A stretch of 64,000 nt of DNA, from assembly GCA_945878375.1 (NCBI GenBank), contig CAMDWG010000005.1, positions 154,034 to 218,033 on the forward strand, given 5' to 3'. Source of the stretch: Roseomonas mucosa (lineage in GTDB: Bacteria > Pseudomonadota > Alphaproteobacteria > Acetobacterales > Acetobacteraceae). The notes under the pieces were generated by a model. It did no database searches. It was not told the DNA's origin and saw only the letters and a list, made by a program, of their open reading frames with translations. This document shows, one piece after another, positions 16,945 to 24,717 of the stretch (the first letter of the stretch is position 1; the number at the start of each line of letters is the position of its first letter). A program made the position numbers and the translations under genes.

Positions 16945-17555
16945 TGTCCCAGCCTCCTCTCTTCCATGTCGCAAGCCAGCATGAATTCCAGGGCTTCCAG
17001 GCGCATCAGCGCCCCGGCCATGTCGGCGGCCCATACATAGGATCCGTGCCCGGCGATCAAATATCCAGGCGGAATATCAGCCATGCCGTCCCAGATCGCG
17101 TCCAGCCCCCGCTGCATCCGCGCGATATCCTGGTCGTTCGGCACCACCGGCAGGGTCACCGCGGCGTCATGGGTGGGAAGGCCGGGGAAGGCCTTCAGCA
17201 ATTCATAGCCGGCCAGGGTCAGGCTGCCCCCCGCCCGGCGCGACAGCACGGTGTTCGCGATGGAATGGCCGTGCAGCGCGGCCCCGGCCTTCGGAAAGCG
17301 GCGATAGATCCCGCAATGGAGCAGCGTCTCCGCGCTCGATCGCTTTGCCGTGTCCTCCGCGCGACCGTCCAGGTCCACCACCATCACGTCATCGGGCGTC
17401 AGGAACCCCTTGTGCCGGCCAGACACCGTGACGGCGAGCCGGCTTGCGTCCAGCCGCATGGAGAAATTCCCCGCCGTGGCCGGCACCAGCCCGAGCGCAT
17501 CCAGCCGCCGCCCGGCGGCGACAATCGCCTCCGCGACAGCGGGGGGAACGCTCAT
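16941..17555 (-). CDS. mtnB: Methylthioribulose-1-phosphate dehydratase
   Basis: 204 residues from ATG 17553-17555, overlapping the TRAP permease stop by 4 bp. Class II aldolase/adducin fold: TAGNFSMRL phosphate-binding motif, SGRHKGFLTPDD, SAETLLHCGIYRRFPKAGAALHGHSIANTVLS with zinc ligands His95 and His97, and the C-terminal third His near GHGSYVWAADM. In this operon, flanked by mtnD and mtnC, the dehydratase of methionine salvage is the natural reading rather than a fuculose-phosphate aldolase. mtnA and an MTA phosphorylase or MTR kinase are not in the window. Confidence 0.92.
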   Translation of the reverse strand: MSVPPAVAEAIVAAGRRLDALGLVPATAGNFSMRLDASRLAVTVSGRHKGFLTPDDVMVVDLDGRAEDTAKRSSAETLLHCGIYRRFPKAGAALHGHSIANTVLSRRAGGSLTLAGYELLKAFPGLPTHDAAVTLPVVPNDQDIARMQRGLDAIWDGMADIPPGYLIAGHGSYVWAADMAGALMRLEALEFMLACDMEERRLGQ

Positions 17556-19552
17556 GCCGCCCGCTCCGCCGGGAAGGCGCGGCGCTGCCACAGAAGCAGC
17601 GCCCCGCCGATCGCCAGGCCGCCCAGATCCGTCCAGACCTCGGGCACCATGAGCATCAGCCCCGCGACGCCCGAGGCGATACGGAGCGGCAGGGCGAGGC
17701 GGCCATTCAGCATCCAGCCCTCTGTCGCGCAGGCCAGGAGGAAGACGCCGAAGGCGGCGGAGCCGAAGGCCTGCAGCACCACCACCAGTTCCCCCTGTGC
17801 CACCAGCGCGGGCGACAGCCAGAACATGTAGGGCACGATGAAGGTCCCGAGGCCGAGCTTCACCGCGATCACGCTGGTCTTCCACATATCCGCCCCGGCC
17901 ATGGAGGCGGCGGCGAAGGACGCCAGCGCCACCGGCGGCGTGATGGCCGACAGGATGGCGAAGTAGAAGATGAACATATGCGCCACCAGCGGCTCCACGC
18001 CGATGCGGATCAGTCCCGGCGCCACGACCGCGGCGGCGATCGCATAGGCCGCCGTGGTCGGCACCCCCATGCCGAGGATGATCGCCACCACCATGGTGAA
18101 GATCATCGCGAGGAAGGTGGACGTGCCGGCGATGTCGAGCAGCATGGTCGCGAAGCGCCCGCCCACGCCGGTCAGCCCGATCACGCCGGCCACGACGCCG
18201 GCCGCGGCGCAGACCGCGACCAACTGCATCACTTCCTTGGCGGAGCCCGTCAGGGCGCGCTCGATCGCGACCAGTGTCTCCGCGACCGCGCCGACAACGG
18301 CGGCCGGCAGGGACTGGCCCTGCAGGGTCATGCGGTGGACCAGCGCGGTGCCGAGCATGATGACGATGGTCGCCGCAATGCCGATGGCGGCCGCGCGGAA
18401 GGGCGAATAGCCCGACAGCAGCACCGCGATCAGCAGCACGAGCGGTGCCGCCATGTAGGACCGCCGCGCGATGTCCACCCACCGCGGCAGCTCGTCGCGC
18501 CGCAGGCCGCGGATGCCGGCCTTGCGCGCGTTCAGGTCGCAATGGATGTAGTTGGCGGTGTAGAACAGAAGTGCCGGGATCAGGCCGGCGAGCGCGATCT
18601 CGGTGTAGGGCATGCCCAGCACCTCGGCCATGATGAAGGCGCCCGCGCCCATCACCGGAGGCGTGATCTGCCCGCCGGTGGAACTCGTGGCTTCCACCGC
18701 CGCCGCTGTCTGCCGATCGTAGCCGACGCGGCGCATCATCGGGATGGTGAAGGCCCCCGAGGCCACGACATTCGCCACCGCGGAGCCCGAGATGGTGCCG
18801 AACAGGATGCCCGAGACGACGGTGACCTTGGCCGGCCCGCCACGCGCCCGCCCGACCAGCGCCAGGGCCAGGTCGTTGAAATAGTCGCCCGCCTTCGACG
18901 CCTGCAGGAAGGCCGCGAAGGTGACGAACAGGATGATGAAGCTGGCCGAGACCTGCACGATGGTCCCCAGCACGCCGTTGTTGCCGAACAGCTCGACCGT
19001 CGCGGCCTGCCATTCGACCCCGCGGTGATAGAGGATGCCGGGCATCCAGGGGCCGACGAAGCAATAGGCGATGAAGACGATCGCGATGATCGGCATGATC
19101 AGGCCTGCCGTGCGGCGGGCGAATTCCAGCACCAGCAGGATGCCGGTGATCCCCACCACCAAGTCCTGCCAGTTCGGACCCATGAAGGACCGCATCTCGA
19201 TCCCGTCCGCGTCCAGGATGTAGTGCATGGGGATCAGCAGGCAGGGGATCATCAGCAGCCAGTCGTACCAGGGCACGCGATGGCCGGGGGCGCCGCTGGC
19301 GCGCGGGGCGAACAGCGCGAAGCCCAGCGCGGCGCCCAGGAAGACATGCACGGCGCGAGAGACGGTGGGATCGACCGGCATGACCAGCAGGATCCACATG
19401 TGCCACAGGACGAAGGCCGAGGCCGCGGCCCGCCAGCCCCATCCCTGCCACCCCGCGAGGTCCCGCCGGGCGGAGGCGAACTCCATGTCGTCCACGGCGG
19501 TGTTGACCGCCTCAGCCGGCTTCGGGCCGGCACCCGCAGGCGCGGTTGTCAT
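17552..19552 (-). CDS. TRAP transporter, fused 4TM/12TM permease
   Basis: 666 residues from the ATG at 19550-19552, which follows GGGGAGA. Many hydrophobic helices; the N-terminal part is the small (DctQ-like) subunit fused to a DctM-like large subunit. Diagnostic motifs of the TAXI-TRAP fused family: FGTISGSAVANVVASGAFTIPMM, AAAVEATSSTGGQITPPVMGAGAFIMAEVLG, and GMGVPTTAAYAIAAAVVAP. Sodium-driven uptake with a periplasmic TAXI binding protein, but no binding protein lies in the window. First gene of the mtnBDC operon with overlapping stops, so it may import a methylthio compound or a related acid; that is inference from position. Confidence 0.9.
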   Translation of the reverse strand: MTTAPAGAGPKPAEAVNTAVDDMEFASARRDLAGWQGWGWRAAASAFVLWHMWILLVMPVDPTVSRAVHVFLGAALGFALFAPRASGAPGHRVPWYDWLLMIPCLLIPMHYILDADGIEMRSFMGPNWQDLVVGITGILLVLEFARRTAGLIMPIIAIVFIAYCFVGPWMPGILYHRGVEWQAATVELFGNNGVLGTIVQVSASFIILFVTFAAFLQASKAGDYFNDLALALVGRARGGPAKVTVVSGILFGTISGSAVANVVASGAFTIPMMRRVGYDRQTAAAVEATSSTGGQITPPVMGAGAFIMAEVLGMPYTEIALAGLIPALLFYTANYIHCDLNARKAGIRGLRRDELPRWVDIARRSYMAAPLVLLIAVLLSGYSPFRAAAIGIAATIVIMLGTALVHRMTLQGQSLPAAVVGAVAETLVAIERALTGSAKEVMQLVAVCAAAGVVAGVIGLTGVGGRFATMLLDIAGTSTFLAMIFTMVVAIILGMGVPTTAAYAIAAAVVAPGLIRIGVEPLVAHMFIFYFAILSAITPPVALASFAAASMAGADMWKTSVIAVKLGLGTFIVPYMFWLSPALVAQGELVVVLQAFGSAAFGVFLLACATEGWMLNGRLALPLRIASGVAGLMLMVPEVWTDLGGLAIGGALLLWQRRAFPAERAA

Positions 19553-19716
19553 GACGTCTCCCCGCAACGGCCCGCGCCGGACGGCGCGCCGCTGACATAA
19601 CAATAACGCCGACCCTGTTGCCAGGGCCGGCGCGCGGCCGGTTCTATCCGGCGCGGCCCCCCGGGCGACCCTTACGGCCGCGCCGCGAGGCGATCAACGG
19701 GGAGGTACCACCCCAG

Positions 19717-19747
19717 GCCGCCGCCACCGGTCGGTGACCGGCGGCGA
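19717..19747 (-). terminator. Possible hairpin downstream of tatA
   Basis: A GC-rich imperfect palindrome (GGCCGCCGCC with an inner ACCGG/CCGGT) just after the tatA stop on the minus strand. No T run follows, so it could be a transcript-end hairpin or simply compositional. Confidence 0.25.
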
Positions 19748-19755
19748 TGGGCCGT

Positions 19756-20028
19756 TCAGGCCGCCGGGCGGGACGGGTTGGCCGGCTGCGCCTGGGCGGC
19801 CTGGCCGGCCTGCGGGGCCGGGATGCTGCCGGCCGGCTGGGCCGGCGTCTGCGACGCGGCATCCGCCGCCATCGAGGCGTCCTTGCCGTCCTCTTCCTTC
19901 ATGTTCTGCTTGAAGGACTTGATGCCCTTGGCCAGGTCGCCCATCAGGCCGCTGATCTTGCCGCTGCCGAACAGCAGCAACACGACCAGCAGCACGACCA
20001 GCCAATGCCAGATGCTGAACGTACCCAT
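19756..20028 (-). CDS. tatA: Sec-independent protein translocase TatA
   Basis: 90 residues from ATG 20026-20028. Single N-terminal membrane helix ([19 protein letters not shown]), the FGSGKI hinge, then an amphipathic helix [18 protein letters not shown] and a Pro/Ala/Gln-rich disordered tail. Forms the pore component of the Tat system that exports folded proteins. tatB and tatC are not adjacent, as in many Acetobacteraceae. Several proteins here carry RR-type leaders (Bug receptor, HtrA-like protease) and could be clients. Confidence 0.93.
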   Translation of the reverse strand: MGTFSIWHWLVVLLVVLLLFGSGKISGLMGDLAKGIKSFKQNMKEEDGKDASMAADAASQTPAQPAGSIPAPQAGQAAQAQPANPSRPAA

Positions 20029-20453
20029 CGCGACGCCTCGATCCCATGCTTCGGCCGGATCTCCAGGACATGATCCTGAAGCTGGCCGGGTTGCCTCGGC
20101 CGGACACTAGTCCGCGTTAAGGTCCGGCGCAAATGGGACATGGCCCGTCCCGCGCCGCGGCACAACCCGGCGGGGCGGGGAATCCGGAGCTGCCCTGCCA
20201 TCCAATGCTGCGGCGCGAAGATTTCCGCAACATTTCCATTCGTTCACTCTTGAAAGCGCCGTGCGGTTGCGCCACTTGGCGCCCTTGATCCGGGCCCCTC
20301 TGGCGGAACCGGCAGGCCGGCAGGCGCTGGGCGGGCGGGAGTACCCAGCCCGCCGCGCAGGCGCGTTCTGCTGCCGCGATGTCGGATCGCATCGCAACGA
20401 TGCCAGGCCCGGACGTCGTTCCGGCTGGCCGTGTTCGGGAGAACGGCTCCGCC
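20029..20453. other. 425-bp gene-free region between divergent tatA and terC
   Basis: No coding frame on either strand is convincing. It should hold both promoters: TTGAAA at about 20251 on the plus strand is one -35 candidate. The terC-proximal 120 bases are strongly structured, with a GCTGGGCGGGC / GCCCGCC type inverted repeat around 20326-20356 and a GGGAGTA at 20337-20343. That motif is reminiscent of the yybP-ykoY manganese riboswitch that often precedes terC/alx genes, but I could not align the full structure, so it is left as an untyped leader. Confidence 0.4.
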
Positions 20454-21467
20454 ATGGAATTCCTAGCGCTTGAGTGGATCGGGAAGCCGATCTGGATGTG
20501 GGTGGGCTTCTTCACCATCGTCCTCGCGCTGCTGGCCTTCGACCTCGGCGTCCTCCACAAGGAGGACAAGGAGATGGGCATCAGCGAGAGCCTCTGGCTG
20601 TCCGCCTTCTATATCGGCTTCGCCATCCTGTATGGCGGCGCGATCTGGTGGGCCTATGAGTCGGGCTACATCACCACCAGCGACGGCACGCATGCCGGCA
20701 TCACCTATTTCACCGGCTTCTTCATCGAGAAGGCGCTGTCCATCGACAACGTCTTCGTCATCAGCCTGATCTTCGGCTTCTTCGCCATCCCGCGGAAGTA
20801 CCAGTACCGCGCGCTGGTCTGGGGCATCATCGCGGTGATCGTGCTGCGCGGCCTCATGATCGCGATCGGCGCGGCGCTGGTCCAGGAATACGGCTGGATC
20901 CTGTACATCTTCGGCGCCTTCCTGATCGCCACCGGCATCAAGATGCTGGTGGTGCCGGAAAGCGACCCGGACATGTCCAAGAACCCGGTGGTGAAGTTCT
21001 TCCGCAAGCACATGCGGGTGACGGACGAGTTGCACGACCAGAAGTTCTTCGTCCGCAAGCCGGACCCGGCCAAGGGCGGCAAGGTGGTGGTCTGGGCCAC
21101 GCCGCTGTTCCTGGCGCTGGTCATCATCAACATTGCCGACCTGATCTTCGCGGTGGACAGCGTGCCGGCGATCTTCGCGATCACCACCGACACTTTCATC
21201 GTCTACACGGCGAACATCATGGCGATCCTCGGCCTGCGCGCGCTGTACTTCGCGCTGGCCGCGATGGTGCATCGCTTCCACTACCTGAAATATGCGCTCG
21301 CCCTGGTGCTGGTGTTCATCGGCGGCAAGATCTTCTGGAACCAGATCGTCGGGAAGGTCGACCCCGCCATCTCGCTCGGCGTCACGCTGGCGATGATCGC
21401 GGGTGGCATCTTCTACTCGCTCTGGAAGACCCGGAACGACAAGCCGGAGCACGCCAGCGTCGGCTGA
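20454..21467 (+). CDS. TerC/Alx family integral membrane protein
   Basis: 337 residues from ATG 20454. About nine hydrophobic helices. TerC signatures: FDLGVLHKEDKEMGISESLWLSAFYIGFAILYG, FFIEKALSIDNVFVISLIF, and the second half TPLFLALVIINIADLIFAVDSVPAIFAIT; the Asp residues in SIDN and AVDS are the conserved intramembrane acids linked to metal (Mn2+) handling. Inner-membrane, probably manganese efflux or metalation of exported enzymes. It is monocistronic, followed by a strong terminator. The long structured leader hints at RNA-level control. Confidence 0.9.
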   Translation: MEFLALEWIGKPIWMWVGFFTIVLALLAFDLGVLHKEDKEMGISESLWLSAFYIGFAILYGGAIWWAYESGYITTSDGTHAGITYFTGFFIEKALSIDNVFVISLIFGFFAIPRKYQYRALVWGIIAVIVLRGLMIAIGAALVQEYGWILYIFGAFLIATGIKMLVVPESDPDMSKNPVVKFFRKHMRVTDELHDQKFFVRKPDPAKGGKVVVWATPLFLALVIINIADLIFAVDSVPAIFAITTDTFIVYTANIMAILGLRALYFALAAMVHRFHYLKYALALVLVFIGGKIFWNQIVGKVDPAISLGVTLAMIAGGIFYSLWKTRNDKPEHASVG

Positions 21468-21490
21468 CCGGCGCCAGCGCCGTGACTAAG

Positions 21491-21523
21491 AAAGGGGCGG
21501 TCCCGCGAGGGGCCGCCCCTTTT
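21491..21523 (+). terminator. Rho-independent terminator of terC
   Basis: AAAGGGGCGG (21491-21500) pairs with CCGCCCCTTTT (from 21513) across a loop containing TCCCGCGAGGGG; 10-bp stem ending in a T run. It sits 24 bases after the terC stop and may also serve the convergent Bug gene, because the stem is flanked by A on the left and T on the right. Confidence 0.9.
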
Positions 21524-21541
21524 GCTGTTCCGGGCGCCTTC

Positions 21542-22513
21542 TCAGCTCTCCGGGCGGATGCCGAGGCGCTGGATCAGCGGGCCCCAGCGGCCGATCTCGC
21601 TGGCGACAAGTTGGCGGAGCGTGTCGGGCTGGCTGCCCACGATCTCAAAGCCCGCCGTTGTCATCGCCTGCTGTGTCTGCGGCACGGCCAGCCCCCGCGC
21701 GGCTTCCGCCGCCAGGCGTGCGATCCGCTCGGCCGGGGTGCCGGGGGGTGCGAACAGCCCGACCCAGCCATAGGCCGCGCTGCCCTCATTCTGCTCGGTC
21801 GCCGTCGGGATCTCCGGCGCCTGGGGGAAGCGGCCATCGCTGGTGATCGCCAGCGCGCGCACCGCGCCGTCCCGCACCTGTCCCAGCACCGCGCCGGATG
21901 CCGCGGCCATCAGCTGGATGCGCCCCGCCACCAGTTCCGTCACCGATTGCGGGACTGAGCGGAAGGGAACATGCGTCATGTCGAGCCCGTGCCGGGCCGC
22001 GAATTCCGCGGTGACGAGGTGGCCGAGCGTGCCCGCGCCGACCGACCCGTAATTCAGCCGCCCCGCATTGGCCTTCGCATGCGCCACCAGCTCCGCCAGG
22101 CTCCGCGCCGGTACCGCCGGATGGGCCGCGACGACGAAGGGCAGCCGCGCCAGCAGCGAGATCGGCATCAGGTCGGTCGCGGGGTCGTAGGCCAGCTGCG
22201 GGTTCAGGATGCGCGCCGTGCTGGCCGGCCCGCCGATCGAGATGCCGATGGTGTGGCCGTCATTGGCGCGCGCGATCGCCTCCGTCCCGATCGCGCCCCC
22301 GGCGCCGGCGCGGTTCTCCACCACGAAGGGCTGGCCGAAGACGGATTGGAAATGGCTCGCGACCGCCCGGGCTGCGATGTCGGGGGTGGAGCCGCCGGGA
22401 AAGCCGACGATCACCCGCACCGGCCGCTCCGGCCAGGTCCCCTGCGCCCGCGCCAGCGATGGGATGGCGAGAAGGGCGGTTGCGGCCGCAAGGCCGCGCC
22501 GGGTCAGATTCAT
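21542..22513 (-). CDS. Bug/TctC-type tripartite tricarboxylate transporter substrate-binding protein
   Basis: 323 residues from ATG 22511-22513. Leader NLTRRGLAAATALLAIPSLARAQ with an RR pair, cleaved after ARA. Bug signatures: RPVRVIVGFPGGSTPDIAARAVA, ENRAGAGGAIGTEAIARA, LNYGSVGAGTLGHLVTAEF, MTHVPFRSVPQSVTELVAGRIQLM. The mature protein keeps the Ser/Thr-rich carboxylate loop. It stands alone with no TctAB genes. Second Bug receptor in the window; sequence differs enough from the 10-kb one to expect a different ligand. Confidence 0.9.
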   Translation of the reverse strand: MNLTRRGLAAATALLAIPSLARAQGTWPERPVRVIVGFPGGSTPDIAARAVASHFQSVFGQPFVVENRAGAGGAIGTEAIARANDGHTIGISIGGPASTARILNPQLAYDPATDLMPISLLARLPFVVAAHPAVPARSLAELVAHAKANAGRLNYGSVGAGTLGHLVTAEFAARHGLDMTHVPFRSVPQSVTELVAGRIQLMAAASGAVLGQVRDGAVRALAITSDGRFPQAPEIPTATEQNEGSAAYGWVGLFAPPGTPAERIARLAAEAARGLAVPQTQQAMTTAGFEIVGSQPDTLRQLVASEIGRWGPLIQRLGIRPES

Positions 22514-22578
22514 GGCGTTGGTTCCTCCCGATGATGATGCGCCGGCCATCATGCCCGAGCCGGCGTGCCGCCAAAAGA

Positions 22579-23082
22579 TCAGCGCGCGGCGAGCGTCACG
22601 GCTTCGGCATGCACGAAGCCCCGCACCGGGAAGGCGGTGCCGCCCAGCGCATCGATGCGCGGATACCAGACGCGGACCGAAGACCAGTCATTGCGCGCGG
22701 AGACATCCACCACACGCTGCTCGGTCGCGATCCGCCCCCGCGCGGCGCCGGATGCCCAATTCGCATGGTCCACCAGAATCTCCCGGTTGCTGACCCTGCG
22801 GGTGACGACGGCGACATGCCCGTCCGGCATGCCCCGCGTGCGGTCGATCACCAGCACCGATCCCTGTCGCGGCGTGCGGGACCGCGCATAGCGGCCCGCG
22901 GCCCCATCCCACCAGGTCCAGGCATCACCCGCGATCCGGATGCCCGACCGTTCGCGGGCGTAAGGAACGCAGGAGACCGGCTCCGCGACCTGCGGCCGCA
23001 CGACGCCAGGCACCTCCGTCTGGCGGGAGGTCCCGCAGGCGGCGAGGCCGAGTAGAAGCAGTATGGCAAGCGCGGCGCGCAT
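22579..23082 (-). CDS. CHAP-domain lipoprotein (putative peptidoglycan amidase/endopeptidase)
   Basis: 167 residues from ATG 23080-23082. Lipoprotein signal with lipobox LAAC (Cys16). The rest is a compact CHAP domain: catalytic Cys38 in AEPVSCVPYARERSGI, the GDAWTWWDGAAGRYARS block, His89 in MPDGHVAVVTRRVSNREI, and an Asn/His-containing VDHANW. CHAP enzymes cut peptidoglycan amide bonds; anchored at a membrane facing the periplasm, it may act in cell-wall remodelling. Stands between the Bug gene and the DUF2268 protein on the same strand without overlap. Confidence 0.83.
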   Translation of the reverse strand: MRAALAILLLLGLAACGTSRQTEVPGVVRPQVAEPVSCVPYARERSGIRIAGDAWTWWDGAAGRYARSRTPRQGSVLVIDRTRGMPDGHVAVVTRRVSNREILVDHANWASGAARGRIATEQRVVDVSARNDWSSVRVWYPRIDALGGTAFPVRGFVHAEAVTLAAR

Positions 23083-23134
23083 GCCATTGTTCTAAATGGA
23101 TCAGCCCTCTATCCGCCAGCGATTTCGACAGATC

Positions 23135-23800
23135 TCACCTTCGCCGCAGCACCCCGACATGCGCAGCAGCCATGACCTCGGTGGCTGAGACATCCACCCA
23201 GAGGCCCCCAGAAACCTCGGGCGTTGCCGCAAGCCAGTCCCCCACCATGCGGTAGCCGAGGGTGTAGCCCAGCCATCGCGGCCGGGCCTGGCCAGTGCCG
23301 TAGAACCAACTCGCGTGGTCATAGGAACACTCGGCAAGCGCCGCCGCGTCAGGCAGATGCGCGCGCAGGGTCGCGTCATCCACCGCACATTCCCAAGGCT
23401 CCGGCGGATTACCGAACAGATATGCCGTGAACCGCCCCGCCAGCCCCTCGCTGACCAAAGCTTCACCGAGGCTGCGGCCATAACCCGGACCAGCCATGCG
23501 CAGGCAGTGATGCGCTTCGTGCGCCACCTGCCGCCGCAGCGTCCCATCCTCCAAGCTGCGCGCGAAACGTGGATTGTCCGGGTCGAGCGTCACCGCGAAC
23601 AGGCTCTTGTGTTGGGCATGGCCGACCATCCCGATCTCTGGGATGACCGCTCCGGCGAGGCGCTGCACCAGGATGTCCAGCCGCGGTACCGCCACATGGA
23701 CTGCCAGGACGCGCCGTGCTGCCTCGATCTCGGCCATGATCGCCGATCGCCAGGGACCGAGTTCGCCCTCGGCTTCAAGCCAATGCAGGCGCCAATCCAT
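23135..23800 (-). CDS. DUF2268-type predicted Zn-dependent protease
   Basis: 221 residues; ATG 23798-23800 overlaps the stop of the HMG-CoA lyase by one base. HExxH at 94-98 (VAHEAHHCLRM) is followed by GRSLGEALVSEGLAGRFTAYLFG, where the second Glu of a gluzincin-like active site would be (EGLA), matching DUF2268 of predicted Zn-dependent proteases. Upstream VPRLDILVQRLAGAVIPEIGMVGHAQHKS is also typical. No signal peptide, so cytoplasmic. Its tight link to a mitochondrial-leucine-type lyase is unexplained; GC content is a little lower than the neighbours. Confidence 0.7.
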   Translation of the reverse strand: MDWRLHWLEAEGELGPWRSAIMAEIEAARRVLAVHVAVPRLDILVQRLAGAVIPEIGMVGHAQHKSLFAVTLDPDNPRFARSLEDGTLRRQVAHEAHHCLRMAGPGYGRSLGEALVSEGLAGRFTAYLFGNPPEPWECAVDDATLRAHLPDAAALAECSYDHASWFYGTGQARPRWLGYTLGYRMVGDWLAATPEVSGGLWVDVSATEVMAAAHVGVLRRR

Positions 23801-24717
23801 CACGCCGCCCGACGCGCCGCCGGCACCGCCCGCAGCCGCCCGCCCGGCATGCCGCCCGGCACGCTTGCCGCCAGGTCTGCCGCCGCCAGCAGCTTCGACC
23901 AGTCCAACCCGGTCTCGATCCCCATGCGGCGGAACAGCCAGGCGACATCCTCGGTCGCGACATTGCCGGTCGCGCCCGGCGCGAAGGGACAGCCGCCGAG
24001 GCCCCCCGCCGCGCTGTCGATCACGTCGCAGCCCGCTTCCCACGCCGCCGCGACATTCGCGACGCCCATGCCGTAGGTGTCATGCCCGTGGAATGCGATG
24101 CGGCAGGACCCGTCCGGCGCCGTCCAGGACCGCACCGCATGCCCCACCACGCGGGCGACCTGGTCGGGCGCCGCATTGCCGGTGGTGTCGCAGATCGAGA
24201 CCTCCATCCAGGGATCGAGCGCGACCGCGCGCTCCACCCAGTCCAGCGCATCGCCTTCGGGCACCACGCCTTCGAAGGGGCAATGGAAGCAGCAGGACAG
24301 GTTGAAGCGCACCTTGATCCCCGCCGCGACCGCATCGCCGACGATGGCCGACAGGTCGGCGAAGCTTTCGGCCCGGGACCGGTTGAGGTTCGACTGGTTG
24401 TGGCTTTCGGTCACCGACATGAACAGCCCGACGCGATGCGCGCCCGCGGCCTTGGCGAGTTCATAGCCCTTGCGGTTCGGCACCAGCACCGTGGATTCGA
24501 GGCCGTCCAGGGTCAGCGCCGCCTTCAGCACCTCCGCCGTATCGGCCATTTGCGGGATGGCCTTGGGGCTGACGAAGCTGCCGACCTCCATCCGCCGGAT
24601 GCCGGCCTCGTACAGGGCGCGCACGAGTGCGATCTTGGTTTCTGTCGGCACGAAGGGGCCGATGGGTTGCAGCCCGTCGCGCGGGGCGACGTCGCTGATG
24701 GTGACGCGCCGGATCAT
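23800..24717 (-). CDS. Hydroxymethylglutaryl-CoA lyase
   Basis: 305 residues from ATG 24715-24717, overlapping the CoA-transferase stop by 4 bp. DRE-TIM metallolyase: SDVAPRDGLQPIGPFVPTETKIALV has the catalytic RDGLQ; later FHGHDTYGMGVANVAAAWEAGCDVIDSAAGGLGGCPFAPGATGNVATEDVAWL carries the metal HxH, the lyase signature GLGGCP with its catalytic Cys, and the Asn ligand. Cleaves HMG-CoA (or a close 3-hydroxyacyl-CoA) to acetyl-CoA plus acetoacetate or an analogue. Pairing with a class III CoA-transferase suggests degradation of a dicarboxylic or branched 3-hydroxy acid. Confidence 0.88.
   Translation of the reverse strand: MIRRVTISDVAPRDGLQPIGPFVPTETKIALVRALYEAGIRRMEVGSFVSPKAIPQMADTAEVLKAALTLDGLESTVLVPNRKGYELAKAAGAHRVGLFMSVTESHNQSNLNRSRAESFADLSAIVGDAVAAGIKVRFNLSCCFHCPFEGVVPEGDALDWVERAVALDPWMEVSICDTTGNAAPDQVARVVGHAVRSWTAPDGSCRIAFHGHDTYGMGVANVAAAWEAGCDVIDSAAGGLGGCPFAPGATGNVATEDVAWLFRRMGIETGLDWSKLLAAADLAASVPGGMPGGRLRAVPAARRAA

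Noticed and set aside
19553..19755. SAM-type riboswitch upstream of the methionine-salvage operon
   Set aside because: The leader has hairpins but none of the SAM-I or SAM-II core sequences I know.
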